From the NCBI GenBank assembly GCA_030272155.1, contig CP126202.1, forward strand, positions 1,984,001-2,048,000: 64,000 nt of DNA, in the 5' to 3' direction. Origin of the DNA: Tetradesmus obliquus (lineage: Eukaryota; Chlorophyta; Chlorophyceae; Sphaeropleales; Scenedesmaceae). Position numbers and translations under genes: made by a program. Positions 35,282 to 46,816 of this stretch are shown piece after piece. The notes below the pieces were generated by a model. The model did no database searches, was not told where the DNA came from, and saw only the letters and a program-made list of their open reading frames with translations. The number at the start of each line of letters is the position of its first letter. Within the stretch, counting starts at the first letter, position 1.

Positions 35282-36840
35282 CTGCCCACACCCTGCTGCT
35301 GCTGCCGCAGCAGTGCAGGCATGATGGGGTGGGCTTCTCCTGACTGCTCCTCACTGCTGAGCCCTCCAAACTGCTCCAGCAGGTTGCCCACATTGGCCTC
35401 AGCCTTCTGCACCTGCAGCATCAGCAGCAGCAGCAGCAGCAGTGTTACAACGGTGGTGGCAGCAGCAGAAGTGTGACTGCTCCTCACTGCTAAGGCCGCC
35501 AATCTGTTCTAGCAGGTTGCACACGTTTGCCTCGGCCTTCTGCACCTGCAGCAGCAGTGTGACAGCAGCAGCAGCAGCAGCAGCAGCAGTGTGAAAGTGG
35601 CAGCAGCAGGCAGGTGATGGGGTGGGTGTCCCCTGACTGCTAAGGCCTCAAAAGTGCTCCAGCAGGTTGACCATGTTTGCCTCAGCCTTCTGCACCTGTG
35701 GTAGCATCAGCATCAGCAGCACGGCGGAAGCAGCAAAGAGATGGCATTACTTCCAGCAGCAGGGGGTGGTCAAAACCAGAGAGCAGTGTTGCAGGTATTT
35801 CTAGGTCAATCTGCACCACAGCAACCACGAAATCTGAGGAAGGGCGGGAAAACCACTGTTTAAATCAGATTACAAAGTCAGAGCAGCAACCAGCACACAT
35901 CAGCCATTACTTACCGCCTGTGTGCGCTGCCAGTGCAGCTCTCCCAGGCTGCCCTCCATAAGAGTCACGCCAGTCAGGCCAGTCAAACCAGTCAAACAGC
36001 AGCACACCGCAGCACACTGCAACCCGTCTTCACTCACCGCCTGTGTGCGCTGCCAGTGCAGGCCTTCTAGACTGCCATCAGTGGGCATCATGCCAGTCAG
36101 GCCAGTCAGCCCTGTTGAACCAGTCAAACAGCAGCACACTGCAACCAGCCATTACTCACCGCCTGTGTGCGCTGCCAGGGTAAGCCTCCTAGGCTCCCTT
36201 CCACAGGAGTCATGCCAGCCAGGCCGGTCAGCCCTGTCAATGTGGTTTGACCTGTCAGGCCAGTCAGGATGGATGGCTGGCCGCCACTGCCAGCTGCTGC
36301 CACTGCTCCTGGCTGCTGCTGCTGCTGCTGCTGCTGGTCTGCTGCTGGTGCCCGTGCCAGGGCTGGGAGCGGCGTGTGAGCATTAGCAGCCACTGCTTCA
36401 AGTGTTGCTGCTGCAGGTGCAGCATCTGAAACGGCAGCATCTTCATCATCATCATCAGCTGCTGCTGCTGCTGCTGCTGCTGGACCTGCAGCCTCTGGCA
36501 CAGCAGCATCCGCATCAGCTGCTGCTGCTTCATCAGCATCTTCCATTGTTGCCCAAGCTTCACCAGCTGCTGCTGCTGCTGCTTCTGCTGCTTCTGCATC
36601 CTCAGCTGAAGCATCAGCTGTGTGCATCGGCTGCTGCGCTTGCTGCTTGTGCTGCGGCAGAGGAGACTGGTCACCACCGGCAGCATCTGCTGCTGCTGCA
36701 CCTGCTGCTGCTGCGTCTTCTGCTGCTGCTGCTGCTGCTGCTGCATCTGCTGCTGCTGTATTAGCTGGTGCTACTTGGGGTTTGCTCACACCTGGCGACT
36801 CCCCTAGCTCCTCTGTTGGCAGTGTGTCTTCTTCATCTTC

Positions 36841-36895
<55 letters not shown>

Positions 36896-37372
36896 GCAGC
36901 ATCCTCGTCGTCATTTGTTGGTGCCAGGTCATCGCTGACAGCAGCAGCATCACCAGCAGCATCAGTTGACGCCCTCAATGCAGCTGATGCGGGGTCTGCT
37001 GCTGCTGGGTCTGCTGCTGCTGGTGCGGCAGGTTGTGGCATGTGCAGGAGGCCTGCTGCATCATCATCCGCTGCTGCGTCAAGTGTGGGCAGCAAAGGCA
37101 GGGTAGTAACAGCAGCTGCTGGAGCCTTCAGCTCCTTGTTTACCTACAGCAGCAGCAGCAGCAGCAGTGGGTGAGAAATGCAGATGGATTGCTTTAAAAA
37201 AATGCACGGCAAGAGCAACGCATGTCACAGCGAGAGCAAGCATGCTACCTTCAGAATAAACACCCGCAAGCTTACATCTGCAAGCTTACACAGCACGGCC
37301 AAGCGAGCCATGTTGCGAGGCTCGCGTGTACACGGAGGCGTACAAATAGCTCCGGCCAACTCACCTGCTGCT

Positions 37373-37406
<34 letters not shown>

Positions 37407-37499
37407 CACCTCTTCTCCTTCTTCTTCAGCATCAAGCTGGGAGGTGTCTTCCGTCACATCGGCACTCTCCTCATCAGCATCAGCATCACCAACTGCTGC

Positions 37500-37532
<33 letters not shown>

Positions 37533-38103
37533 AGCACCAAGACCGCCACCATCAGCTGCTGCTGCTTCGGCAGCAGCAGGTGCAGCGCCTTCACCTAGCA
37601 CTTTTGGAGCTGCTGCAGCTGGCTTGACAGCAACAGCGTCTGCAGCAGGCTCATGTGCAACAGCAATGCCAGGTGAAGCGGCAGCAGGTGGTGCCTCAAC
37701 TGCTGCTGGCTCAACACGGCTGACGTCAGCACGTCTGACGTCAGCAGCTGCGTCGTCAGCTGCATCACCAGCAGTGCCACCAGCTGTAGCAGCTGCTGCT
37801 GGCTCTGCATGGTGTGCGTCATCAGCTGTGTCGCCAGCAGCCGCTGATGTTGCTGCTGCTGCCGCAATGTGCACTGCGGCATGAACAGCTGGCAGCGCCG
37901 CCTGAGGTGAGGGAGCTGCACCAGCTGTGCCTTGCTGCTGCTGCTGCTGCTGCTGCTGTGCAGCGTCTGCGTGCGGCTGCATTGCAGACACATGCTGCTG
38001 GGATGATGACAGCCCCTGCTGCTGCTGCTGCTGCTGCGGCGGCGGCGGCGGTTGCTGCTGCGTGGACTGTCCAGAGGTGTCTGTTGCATGTTCCACAGCA
38101 CTG

Positions 38104-38139
<36 letters not shown>

Positions 38140-38335
38140 GTCGCAAGCTGCGTTGCTTGGCTGTTGAGCGGGTGCTGCTGCTGGCTCAACCGGCCTCCAG
38201 ATCCTGCTGCTGCTGCTGCTGCTGCTGTTGTACTGCCTGGTGCCAGCAATCTGTACTGCTCCTCAGGGATGTACTGCCACTCCTGCAAGCACCTGTCCAG
38301 CCACTCGGTGCTGACCACCAGCAGCTTGTGCCTGC

Positions 38336-38381
<46 letters not shown>

Positions 38382-39274
38382 TGAGGCGTAGCGTGCACCA
38401 CTGGATAGCAGGGCATTGCTACTGCTGCCAGCATGCGTGAAGCCAGTAGCAGCTAGAGGTGTTTCACGGGCAGGCAGCCGCTGCGCATGTGCAATCATAC
38501 ACCAGTCTGTGAGAATGGTGTATGCCAGACAGCTGTTGCACTCACGCTGCTGCGGTCTCAATCTTCTTTGACGGTACCCTGCATGCCTCCGCTGTGGTGA
38601 GCACGTGGCTGGTGATGGACAGCATGCACGCAAGAGCGGGAAACCACTATGCACCAAAATCAAACCCAACTTTGCCCCCAAAGCTGTAAACCCTGCACAC
38701 TGTTTGCAGCCCATTGGGTTTGCAGCCCATTGTTGAACATGATCTTTTCCTGTTGTCATAATCTGGTGCATTACCCATCATCAGCCTGCACACTCACGCT
38801 GCGGCGGTCTCTATCTTCTTGGAGGGCACCCTGCAGGCTTCCGCTGTGGTGAGCACGTGGCTAGTGGTAGACAGTGGCATGTCAGCAGAGTAGGCCGCAC
38901 CGCTGCATTCCACCTTGTAACGCGTTATGCCGCGGTCCATGCCCTGCAGTACGGCACATTTGTAACACGTTGGCGACGAGAAGAGAGTACAGGGTGCATG
39001 ACAGCGGCATGTCAGCAAAATGCTCGGCACCGCCACACTTCACCATGTGACGCATTATGCTGCCGTCCATGCAGCGCAACACCACAGACGTGTCCCGGGG
39101 CAGGGTGCAGGGGCCCGGATTTAAATCGCGGCATGGCAGCTGCTGCCACTGCTGTTGTTGATGCGGCTGCTGCTGCTGCTGGTGGTGGTGCTGTGTGTCG
39201 CCATCTGCTGCCTCACCCTGATGGCTGACAGCGGGAATTGCTTCACATGAACTGCTGCTGCTGCCGCCGCCGCC

Positions 39275-39317
<43 letters not shown>

Positions 39318-40637
39318 TGTATTTGGCATCCTCTGCTCACCGTGACTGCTGACAGCGTGACCTGCCTCACATGGCCAGCAAAGCCAGGGATGGCTGGCCC
39401 TGGCAGCAGCGCATCCTCCTGCAAGCACACACATGTTGCACACAAAACATGCAGAGGCAAGCAGCATTGACAGCTGAATACAACAACAGTGCCTACAGCA
39501 AGGGGCAGCACAGGCACATTTGCCATCTAGGAAGACATAGCACATGTATATATACATGCGCTGCCAGCAGCTAGCATGCAAGCATACTGCCTGTCAGCGT
39601 CCATTGCTACCAGTGTGCAGCACAGCAACACACAACTCGCAGCGTCTGCTCCTGCAAAAGCCGTGTTGGCATGCAACCGCTGCTGCTGTGCTTGCGGGAC
39701 ACACAAAATCAGTGCTAGACGCCTCTGCAGTGCTGGTGCTACGTCTCTGCGGTGCTGCTGCTACTGCTGCTGCTGCTGCTGCTGCAACGCAGGTGCCATC
39801 AAATAAGAGGTTGAAGTAGCGCCATGTGCAGCATCAACTGCTCGATTACCAGTAGCAGCATGGCTGGGGTCCCACCTGCGGCTGCAGCTGCTGCCGCACT
39901 GCCGACAGCAGCACCCACTCCGCGGTGACGATGCTGCAGCCTGCTTCAAGCGCTGCTGCGTATGCTGCCTGCTGCCTGTGGCGCAGCACGGCATGGCTGC
40001 TCTCCTGCAAGCTGACTGCTACTGTGCCTCCCTCCGCAACTGCAGTTTTGAAAGCAAACAACATAGCATGCAATTGCCTGGTGCTCAAGTGGCATTTCTA
40101 CAGTGGTGGTGGGCATGCTTTGATTGTATGGATAGATGCTGCTAAAGCAATCGACTTTAAATGAACTAGTGACATAGTCCAATTGTACAGGTTCCTGGCT
40201 GGTATGGAAGCACATTGCCTGCTGCTGTCACTTGCTGCTGCAGCACGCCTACATGCTGCAACTGTCACAGGCAGCATGTGCGGCACGCTGTTCAGAATCC
40301 TTGAGAAGACACGATACACCACAGCACACATGGCACGGCGCAAACTGTTTGCTGTTGCTGCACACATCCTGTGCCTGCTGCTTCACTGGTACTGGTATAA
40401 GTGCAGGTGCTGGCTCTGGTATTCAGCTGCAAGTTGATCAAATGCCTGCTCACATATGTACCGCCTGAGCAGTGCCAGCATGCCATCCTTGCTGCTGCTG
40501 CCCACTCCATCTAGATCAATGTAGAAGTGGAGACCCTGCAGCAGTGAACTGCATGTGAGCGCTGTAACTGATGAAGAAGGGGTGACACTGGTCACCCCTG
40601 CTCATGCCATTGCAGCAAGCACCTGAAACTTCGACAT
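31521..40637 (-). CDS. Four-BRCT-domain protein with a long low-complexity centre
   Basis: Exons in gene order: 40637-40623, 40535-40454, 40039-39876, 39418-39371, 38943-38798, 38331-37365, 37143-36160, 35412-32910, 32608-32197, 31713-31521. Every phase agrees, giving 1837 residues. The first exon codes only MSKFQ. BRCT1 (~5-87) reads GLHFYIDLDGVG...LLRRYIFAEGG...SIVTAEWVLLS. BRCT2 (~95-185) has PGFAGH, TTSHVLTTAEA and LLVVSTEWLDRCLQEW. Residues ~190-1540 are poly-Gln, poly-Ala and acidic or basic low-complexity stretches. BRCT3 (~1543-1630) has GTTHVVMPHLRK and WLVGEQWLADS; BRCT4 (~1669-1800) has FEGLRVIFYG and VPCVTSAYLVDWL, split by an Ala/Lys-rich insert. BRCT pairs usually read phosphoproteins in DNA-damage signalling, so a nuclear scaffold like PTIP or MDC1 is likely; orthology is not established. 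Confidence 0.85.
31820..32090 (-). repeat. Acceptor-side fragments of the BRCT last exon and a 38-bp minisatellite
   Basis: Copies of the last-exon start (GVPCVTPAYLVDWL block) lie upstream of the complete exon, at ~31820-31890 and, more decayed, near 32050-32080. Between them, 31904-32012 is a tandem repeat with exact 38-base period and about 2.7 copies. Its core GCAACACAATATGTTGTGC is a near-palindrome. Confidence 0.8.
35413..35710 (-). repeat. Acceptor-side fragments of BRCT-gene exon 8
   Basis: Two copies of the exon 8 start (VQKAEAN..NLLEQ block, preceded by CTGCTGCAG or CCACAG) lie at ~35460-35553 and ~35640-35700, upstream of the true start at 35412. (CTG)n on the sense strand precedes the first. 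Confidence 0.85.
35915..36095 (-). repeat. Donor-side fragments of BRCT-gene exon 7
   Basis: Two copies of the exon 7 end (LTGLTG...EGSL..LHWQRTQA block, followed by GTGAGT or GTAAGT donor) lie at ~35920-36000 and ~36034-36110, downstream of the real donor at 36160. The block itself is an internal Thr-Gly-Leu repeat. Confidence 0.85.
36843..36894 (-). repeat. (CAG)17 poly-Gln tract in the BRCT protein
   Basis: About 17 CTG units on the plus strand, CAG on the coding strand, inside exon 7. Confidence 0.9.
38338..38382 (-). repeat. (CTG)~15 on sense strand before BRCT exon 6 acceptor
   Basis: A run of CAG on the plus strand equals CTG on the coding strand and ends 6 bases from the GCTTGCAG acceptor of exon 6. 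Confidence 0.85.
38545..38625 (-). repeat. Donor-side fragment of BRCT-gene exon 5
   Basis: A copy of the exon 5 3' half (TSHVLTTAEACRVPSKKIE block plus GTGAG donor) lies downstream of the real donor at 38798. Confidence 0.85.
38990..39095 (-). repeat. Acceptor-side fragment of BRCT-gene exon 5
   Basis: A diverged copy of the exon 5 first half (CMDGSIMRHMVKC...ADMPLS block) lies upstream of the complete exon start at 38943. Confidence 0.8.
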
Positions 40638-40858
40638 CACAATGAAGCCCTTCTTTTACAGCTCATTCAAAAAGATATCGGCAAGCGTCGGCGATTTTGC
40701 AGGAGCATGTTTGCCCAGCTGCTGCAGCAGGTATCACTGTATGTTGCACTGTCAGCCAACCAGCCACATACGATGCCTTATCTGAACACCCGTTTAGTTC
40801 ACAGTGGTTCACGTTCTGCGGTCGTGCGTGGGACTGCGTCGTGGGCAGTGACACTGAC
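40638..40858. promoter_or_regulatory. Short divergent promoter region
   Basis: Only 221 bases separate the ATG of the BRCT gene (minus) from the predicted ATG of the coiled-coil gene (plus). If both starts are right, the two share a bidirectional promoter. No specific binding site is claimed. Confidence 0.35.
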
Positions 40859-42249
40859 ATGACGTCACAGTTGGGAATTCGAAATTTCAACACGGCAGCG
40901 GTTGCACTGCTGCCTGCCCTGTGGCTTCACGGTGTGTCTCTCAACACATCGCATTTTTCTTTCTTTTCTTACTTTGAGCTCAAGAAGATCACACAAACAG
41001 TAAAGGCATCAGACCTTGTGCTCCAGCATTGCTGGACCAGCAATGCCCCTCAGTCTGCTGTCACAGCACAGTGTGTGATGCGTGCATTTTGATTGAAGCT
41101 ACTGTAGGTGTTTAATCCCTGAGCCAATTTTCAGTTTACTTCCACGGCTCCTGCAGGCCTGGGCAGCGTGTTTGTGACTGATGTTGTTCACATTCGTGGT
41201 AGCTGCCAAAGACCCAAGCCTCCTAAGGGCAAAGATGCCTTCTGCCCAGCTTGTGCGAAGCGGCACGTGTCTAGAGGCGGCTGGATGGCAGCCACAGTAG
41301 CAGTTAATGAGGATGAAGCAGTGCAGCTGCTTGCAAGCGGCAGGCACATCCCTATGCAGCTAGATAACACAGCTGCTGGGCAGCTGCAGCAGCGTATCGC
41401 AGAGTGCCTGCAAGCTGCTAAGGGTGCCATTGCAGCAGCTCAGCAGAAGTGCACAGCCGGGCAGGCTGTGTACATCAAGCTAGCAGGGGCAAAGACCGCA
41501 ACAGGCATTTGCACAGCGCGTTACCAGGTGAGCTGCAGGCGCTGCACTGCCCAGGCTTTGAGAGTTTTTTGCTGGCCACTCATTGAGCATTGAGATAAGC
41601 AAGCTTTCGCTTGTTGAGGCTCGCACCAACGAAGGTGGCAGCAGGACCCGCGCTTAACCACCCTGTCTCCAAATGGCGGTCACTTTGCGCAAACGCAGCC
41701 AAATCACACAGCCCAGCAGTTGGGCCACACCCAGCCAAACACTTCATGTTGTGATCCTGTCTGTGCAACATGGTTTGGAACGTATCTCGGTCTGCCACGG
41801 TATTGTGCTGCCCCAGTCAAGCTGATGCTCGACATTGATATTCCATGCCCGTGCTGTGTGCGCTTTTGCCAATCGTGCTGCAGAAGCCTGGCACTGGCGT
41901 GCATGACCACCGGCCCCGCACCCGGCCTCGCAAAGCAGTCACGCAGCCAGCAGCAGCAGATGCAGCTGACACAGCACCGACAGCAGCGCCGCTGCTGCAC
42001 TCTGGGGAACGGCTGCGCCAAGCACGGCAGCAGCTGGCTGCGCAGCAGCAACAGCTTGCTGCTGCAAGGGCACAGCATAATCAGACCAAGCAGCAGCTGG
42101 CTGAGGCCCAGCAGCGGCTGGCTGCTGAAAGGGATCAGCATGCCCTAACTCTGCATCGGCTGCAAGCGACACGAGAGGAGGTAGTGAACGTGCTGGAGCG
42201 GAGTGTGGCATTGCCGTCACCCCTTGAGCCTCGGCAGCCAACTGCCTGA
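40859..42249 (+). CDS. Unrecognised coiled-coil protein with Cys cluster
   Basis: Exons 40859-40931, 41157-41527 and 41884-42249 agree in phase (1, then 0) and give 269 residues. The first exon is the weak part: it was chosen because ATG, donor GTGTGT and phase fit. Exon 2 carries a Cys-rich stretch (C-X13-C-X2-C followed by AKRH) that might bind a metal, then an amphipathic, Ala/Gln-rich part. Exon 3 starts with a basic stretch (HDHRPRTRPRK) and ends in a predicted coiled coil of about 70 residues rich in Gln, Ala, Arg and Glu with Leu spacing (LRQARQQLAAQQQQLAAARA). I do not recognise the family and propose no function. Confidence 0.5.
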
Positions 42250-42970
42250 CCAGCACCTGACTGGGTTTCAAAATAGTTGGTGATTAGATGCTGGCAACCT
42301 GCAGGGGTACAGCTCCTCGCATTATTGTTGTTGGTATACGCCTGAAAGGGGTCATACATGGAGTGTCTCACATGTGTGTGCACATATGACAACCACTGAT
42401 CATGCAAGGGCATCTGATGCTGGCTAGGTTTGAGCTGCTGGGCGGCAATTTTTATCTCCCTGCGGCATTTGAGCGGATACGGTTTTGGGTAATTCTTCTG
42501 GCAGCTGCTATGTGGTGCAGGTGGAATCAACTGTCAGTTTCCGCGCCATTGAATTGTGAACTGTGCTTTGATTTTGGCAGCTGCATCCCAGTGCACTGCA
42601 CCTGGCAGGTGGAGTCCCGTGCTGTACATTGCTGCCATCAGCTTCTTGTAGCTGATTCTTGACGTGTGGTACGTGGTCCCTGCCGCGACTTCATCCCTGG
42701 CAGGCAATGGCCACCTTGCAGTCTGCATTGCAACTTTTAGTTGGAGGGGCACTGTGACACTGTGACACTGTTTGACTGTCATTGTTTGTCCTCCAGCCGG
42801 TGATACATGGATCACAAACTCACAAGCTATGCTGGGTAATGGACATTGTGTGCAGATCCTGCGAACTTGCTCCAGAGTACGTCAGGACAATTTGCCCGCC
42901 AACTGCTGGTGCTGTTCTACGACACCCCTTCTCGCAACATTAGTTCTTGATCCGATTTCCACTTGTAACC
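42250..42970. other. Gap between coiled-coil gene and gamma-SNAP
   Basis: About 720 bases. No gene is supported; it should contain the 3' end of the former and the promoter of the latter. Confidence 0.4.
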
Positions 42971-44188
42971 ATGTCTTTGTCTGCTGCATCTATGGGCGAA
43001 AAGAATACGGAAGCAGACAAGCTGATGAAGAAGGCAAACAAGTACTGGCAGCCTTCGTTGATGGACTTCCGCTTGAAACCAGACTGGGAAGCAGCAGCGC
43101 CGTTGTTCGAGAAAGCAGCCTTACTGTACAAGGTACGCATCGGTGTGGCTCAGCGCACAGCATTTGAATGCACGACACTAGCCCAGTCTGCTGCTTCTTG
43201 TGCTGCTCTGCTTGTACTGCTGCTGTGCATGCACAGCTACTGGGCAGCAGCCTTACCCACAGCATCTGCATGAACATCGTCAGCCCAGCATACCACTGTT
43301 CCGTCTTCCTGCTAAATGCTGCTTCGCTGGCTGCTGTGCATGCGCAGCAAGTGGGTCAGTCAGAGAAGGCCAGGGCAGCGTACGAGCGTGCAGCACAGTC
43401 GCAGGAAAAGATTGGCTCAGTGTGGCACGCAGCAAAGCACCTGGAGACATGTGGGGCTATCAGCAAGGACTTGGGGCAGTATGAGCAGATGGCCGAGTTC
43501 TACAGGCAGGCAGGCAGCTACTTCGCGCAAGCAGGCAGGATATCAGCAGGTGAGAGTGTTGCCGAGTTATAAACACACGTCACGTGTTTTGGAGCTTTGC
43601 ATTGCACAGCAGCTGCTGCCCACAGCTTGCAGGACACAGGTTAGAGGCAGCAGCTTGCAACAGCAGCATCAGCAGCAGCTGTCCTGCACAGCTTGCACGT
43701 ATAGTTAGTGCACATATGCATGTGCTGCCTTGTGTGGTGGCATCCCGTCATCCTCCCTGCTGCGCCTGCTGCTGCAATTGCAATCGTGTGCCTTTGCCTG
43801 TCACTGCTGCAGCTGCTGATGCGCTGGCGCGTGGCGCAAAGGCGGTAGAAGACAAGGCACCCACTGATGCCTCTGCAGTATTCTGCAAAACTACCTCCAA
43901 CTGTACCCAACTTTTCTGTGCCTGTTGCAGCTGCTGATGCGCTGGCGCGCGGCGCAAAGGCGTTAGAAGACAAGGCACCCACTGAGGCCTCTGCACTGTA
44001 CGGCGAGGCACTGGAGCATTACGAGTCGGATGGGAAAGAGGCGCAGGCCACAGACGTGTTCAGGCAGGCGATTGCGCTGCTGGTGAAGCAGCAGGTGGGT
44101 TGGCAAGCAGCAACAGCTGCATGCTAGCAGGGCAGCGCGAGTGCGGATGTAGACGCATCAGCAGCAACGGAGGCGCGAGTGGAACCGT

Positions 44189-44224
<36 letters not shown>

Positions 44225-45190
44225 GGGGTCCCTTAGGCCGTGGGTTGAAGTAGTGAGTGAGCAGCAGCATTGCCACAATGGAGCAGTACGAGTCGGATGG
44301 CAAAGAGGCGCAGGCGACAGACGTGTTCAGGCAGGCGATTGCGCTGCTGGTCAAGCGGCAGGTGGGCTGCCAAGCAGCAGCTGCTAGATGCTAGCAGGGC
44401 AGCGTGGGTGTCATATTAGCAGCAGCAGCAGCAGCAGCAGCAGCAACCGTGATGTGAGTGCAACAGTAGAGGCAGCAGCAGCAGCAGAGGGGCCCTTTAG
44501 GCCCTGGGAAGATGTAGTGAGTGAGCAGCAGCATTGCCTCAATGGAGCAGTACAAGTCGGATGGGAAAGAGGCACAGGCGACTGCCGTGTTCAGGCAGGC
44601 CGTTGCGCTGCTGGTGAAGCGGCAGGTGGGCCACAAAACTGCAGTGGCAGCAGCGGCAGCAACAGCAGCAGCAGCCGCTCTGCTGCTGAGCGGAGGCATT
44701 GGTAGCAGCAGCAATGATGCGGGGACGGTGTCGGCAAGCAGCAGCGCTGTTATAGTGCAGGGACAGGTGCTTGCCGCAGCTACTGCAGCAACCACTGCAA
44801 AATGCAGCTGCTGCAGCGATTGCAGCACTGTGGCACTTGGTAGCAGATGCCGCATCGTTCTGGCAAGGCGTGATGGCGTGTGGGCCCAAGCTCTGCCGCA
44901 TGTCCAACTTGTGTGCCGCACGCTGTCCGTGTGCTGCCCTGCAGGCCTGGTCTGATGCTGTGAGCATGTGCATGCGCTTTGGGGAGGCCTGCGACAAACC
45001 ACCACTGTCCGTGCGCTTTACTGTCCATTTGCTGCCCTGCAGGCCTGGTCTGATGCTGTGAGCATGTGCATGCGCTTTGGGGAGGCCTGCGACAAGGCCA
45101 ATGCGCGCAGCTCGCAGTCCAAGGCCTACCTGGGAGCAATCGTGGTGTGGCTGTTTGCAGGAAACGGACAGCAGGCATGGCAGGTGAGAC

Positions 45191-45225
<35 letters not shown>

Positions 45226-45999
45226 TCTAGGGGCAATTTGCATCAACACGTAGCAGGCTTGGCAGGTGAGACCCAGCAGCAGCAGCAGCAGCAGCAGCAG
45301 CAAGAAGAAGAGGCACGCACTAGCCTGGCAGCCCAAGGCAAGTGTTCCTACTATCCTGTAGTGCTGCAAGTGCATAACGTGCGTATGTTCTCTTATACTC
45401 TGCTTCTGCTGCTGCTGCTGCAGGTGTTCCAGGACGTGCTGGGCATTGAGGCCTTCACCAAGAGCGATGAAGCCTTTGCAGCAGACGCGCTGTTCCTGGC
45501 GTACCAGTCAGGCAGTGCGGAGAAAGTGCAGGCAGTGGTGCAGGTGGGTTGTGATCTGTAGAGGATGTGGGAGAAAACGTCAGCAGAAGATCTTGTAGTG
45601 GGCCCTGTGCAGCGGACGCGCTGTTCCTGGGACCAGTCAGGCAGTGCGGAGCAGGTGCAGGCAGTGGTGCAGGTGGGTTGGCTGCCACTGGTGTCAGTTG
45701 CGGAAGGGAGCCTGACAGATGTGGGATGCGTGTCTGGCAAAAAAATGCAGGCAGGACACATTGTAACTGCTTTCGCTGCCGCTGCCGCTGCTGCTGCCGC
45801 AGGGCAAGCAGTCGTTCAAGCAGCTGGACAACCAGCTGGCGCGGCTGGCAGTGCAGCTGCTTGGCCCTGGTCCAACTGCTGCTGCCACTGCTGCTGCTGC
45901 TGCTGTTGCTGCTGCCACAGGGCAAGCAGTCGTTCAAGCAGCTGGACAACCAGCTGGCACGGCTGGCAGTGAAGCTGCTGGTCCTGATTGAACTGCTGC

Positions 46000-46041
<42 letters not shown>

Positions 46042-46246
46042 TGCTGCCGCAGGGCAAGCAGTCGTTCAAGCAGCTGGACAACCAGCTGGCGCGGCTGGCA
46101 GTGCAGCTGCTTGGCCCTGGTCCAACTGCTGCTGCCGCTGCTGCTGCGGCTGCTGCTGCTGCAGGGCAAGCAGTCCTTCAAGCAGCTGCACAACCAGCTG
46201 GCACGGCTGGCAGTGAAGCTGCTGGTCCTGATTGAACTGCTGCCGC

Positions 46247-46290
<44 letters not shown>

Positions 46291-46523
46291 CAGGGCAAGC
46301 AGTCGTTCAAGCAGCTGGACAATCAGCTGGCGCGGCTGGCAGTGAAGCTGCTGGCCCTGACTCAACTGCTTCTGCTGCTGCTGCTACTGCTGCTGCTGCT
46401 GCTGCCGCTGCTGCTGCTGCTTCTGTTGCTGCTGCCGCAGGGCAAGCAGTCGTTCAAGCAGCTGGACAATCAGCTGGCGCGGCTGGCAGTGCAGCTGCTT
46501 GGCCCTGGTCCAACTGCTGCTGC

Positions 46524-46562
<39 letters not shown>

Positions 46563-46782
46563 TGCTGCCGCAGGGCAAGCAGTCGTTGAAGCAGCTAGAC
46601 AACCAGCTGGCGCGGCTGGCAGTGCAGCTGCTTGGCCCTGGTCCAACTGCTGCTGCCGCTGCTGCTGCCGCTGCTGCTGCTGCTGCTGTTGCTGCTGCCA
46701 CAGGGCAAGCAGTCGTTCAAGCAGCTGGACAACCAGCTGGCACGGCTGGCAGTGAAGCTGCTGGTCCTGATTGAACTGCTGC

Positions 46783-46816
<34 letters not shown>

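Noticed and set aside
33110-35476. Plus-strand open frames up to 325 codons of Ala, Cys and Leu opposite the BRCT gene
   Set aside because: Same cause: repeat-driven frames antisense to a well supported exon.
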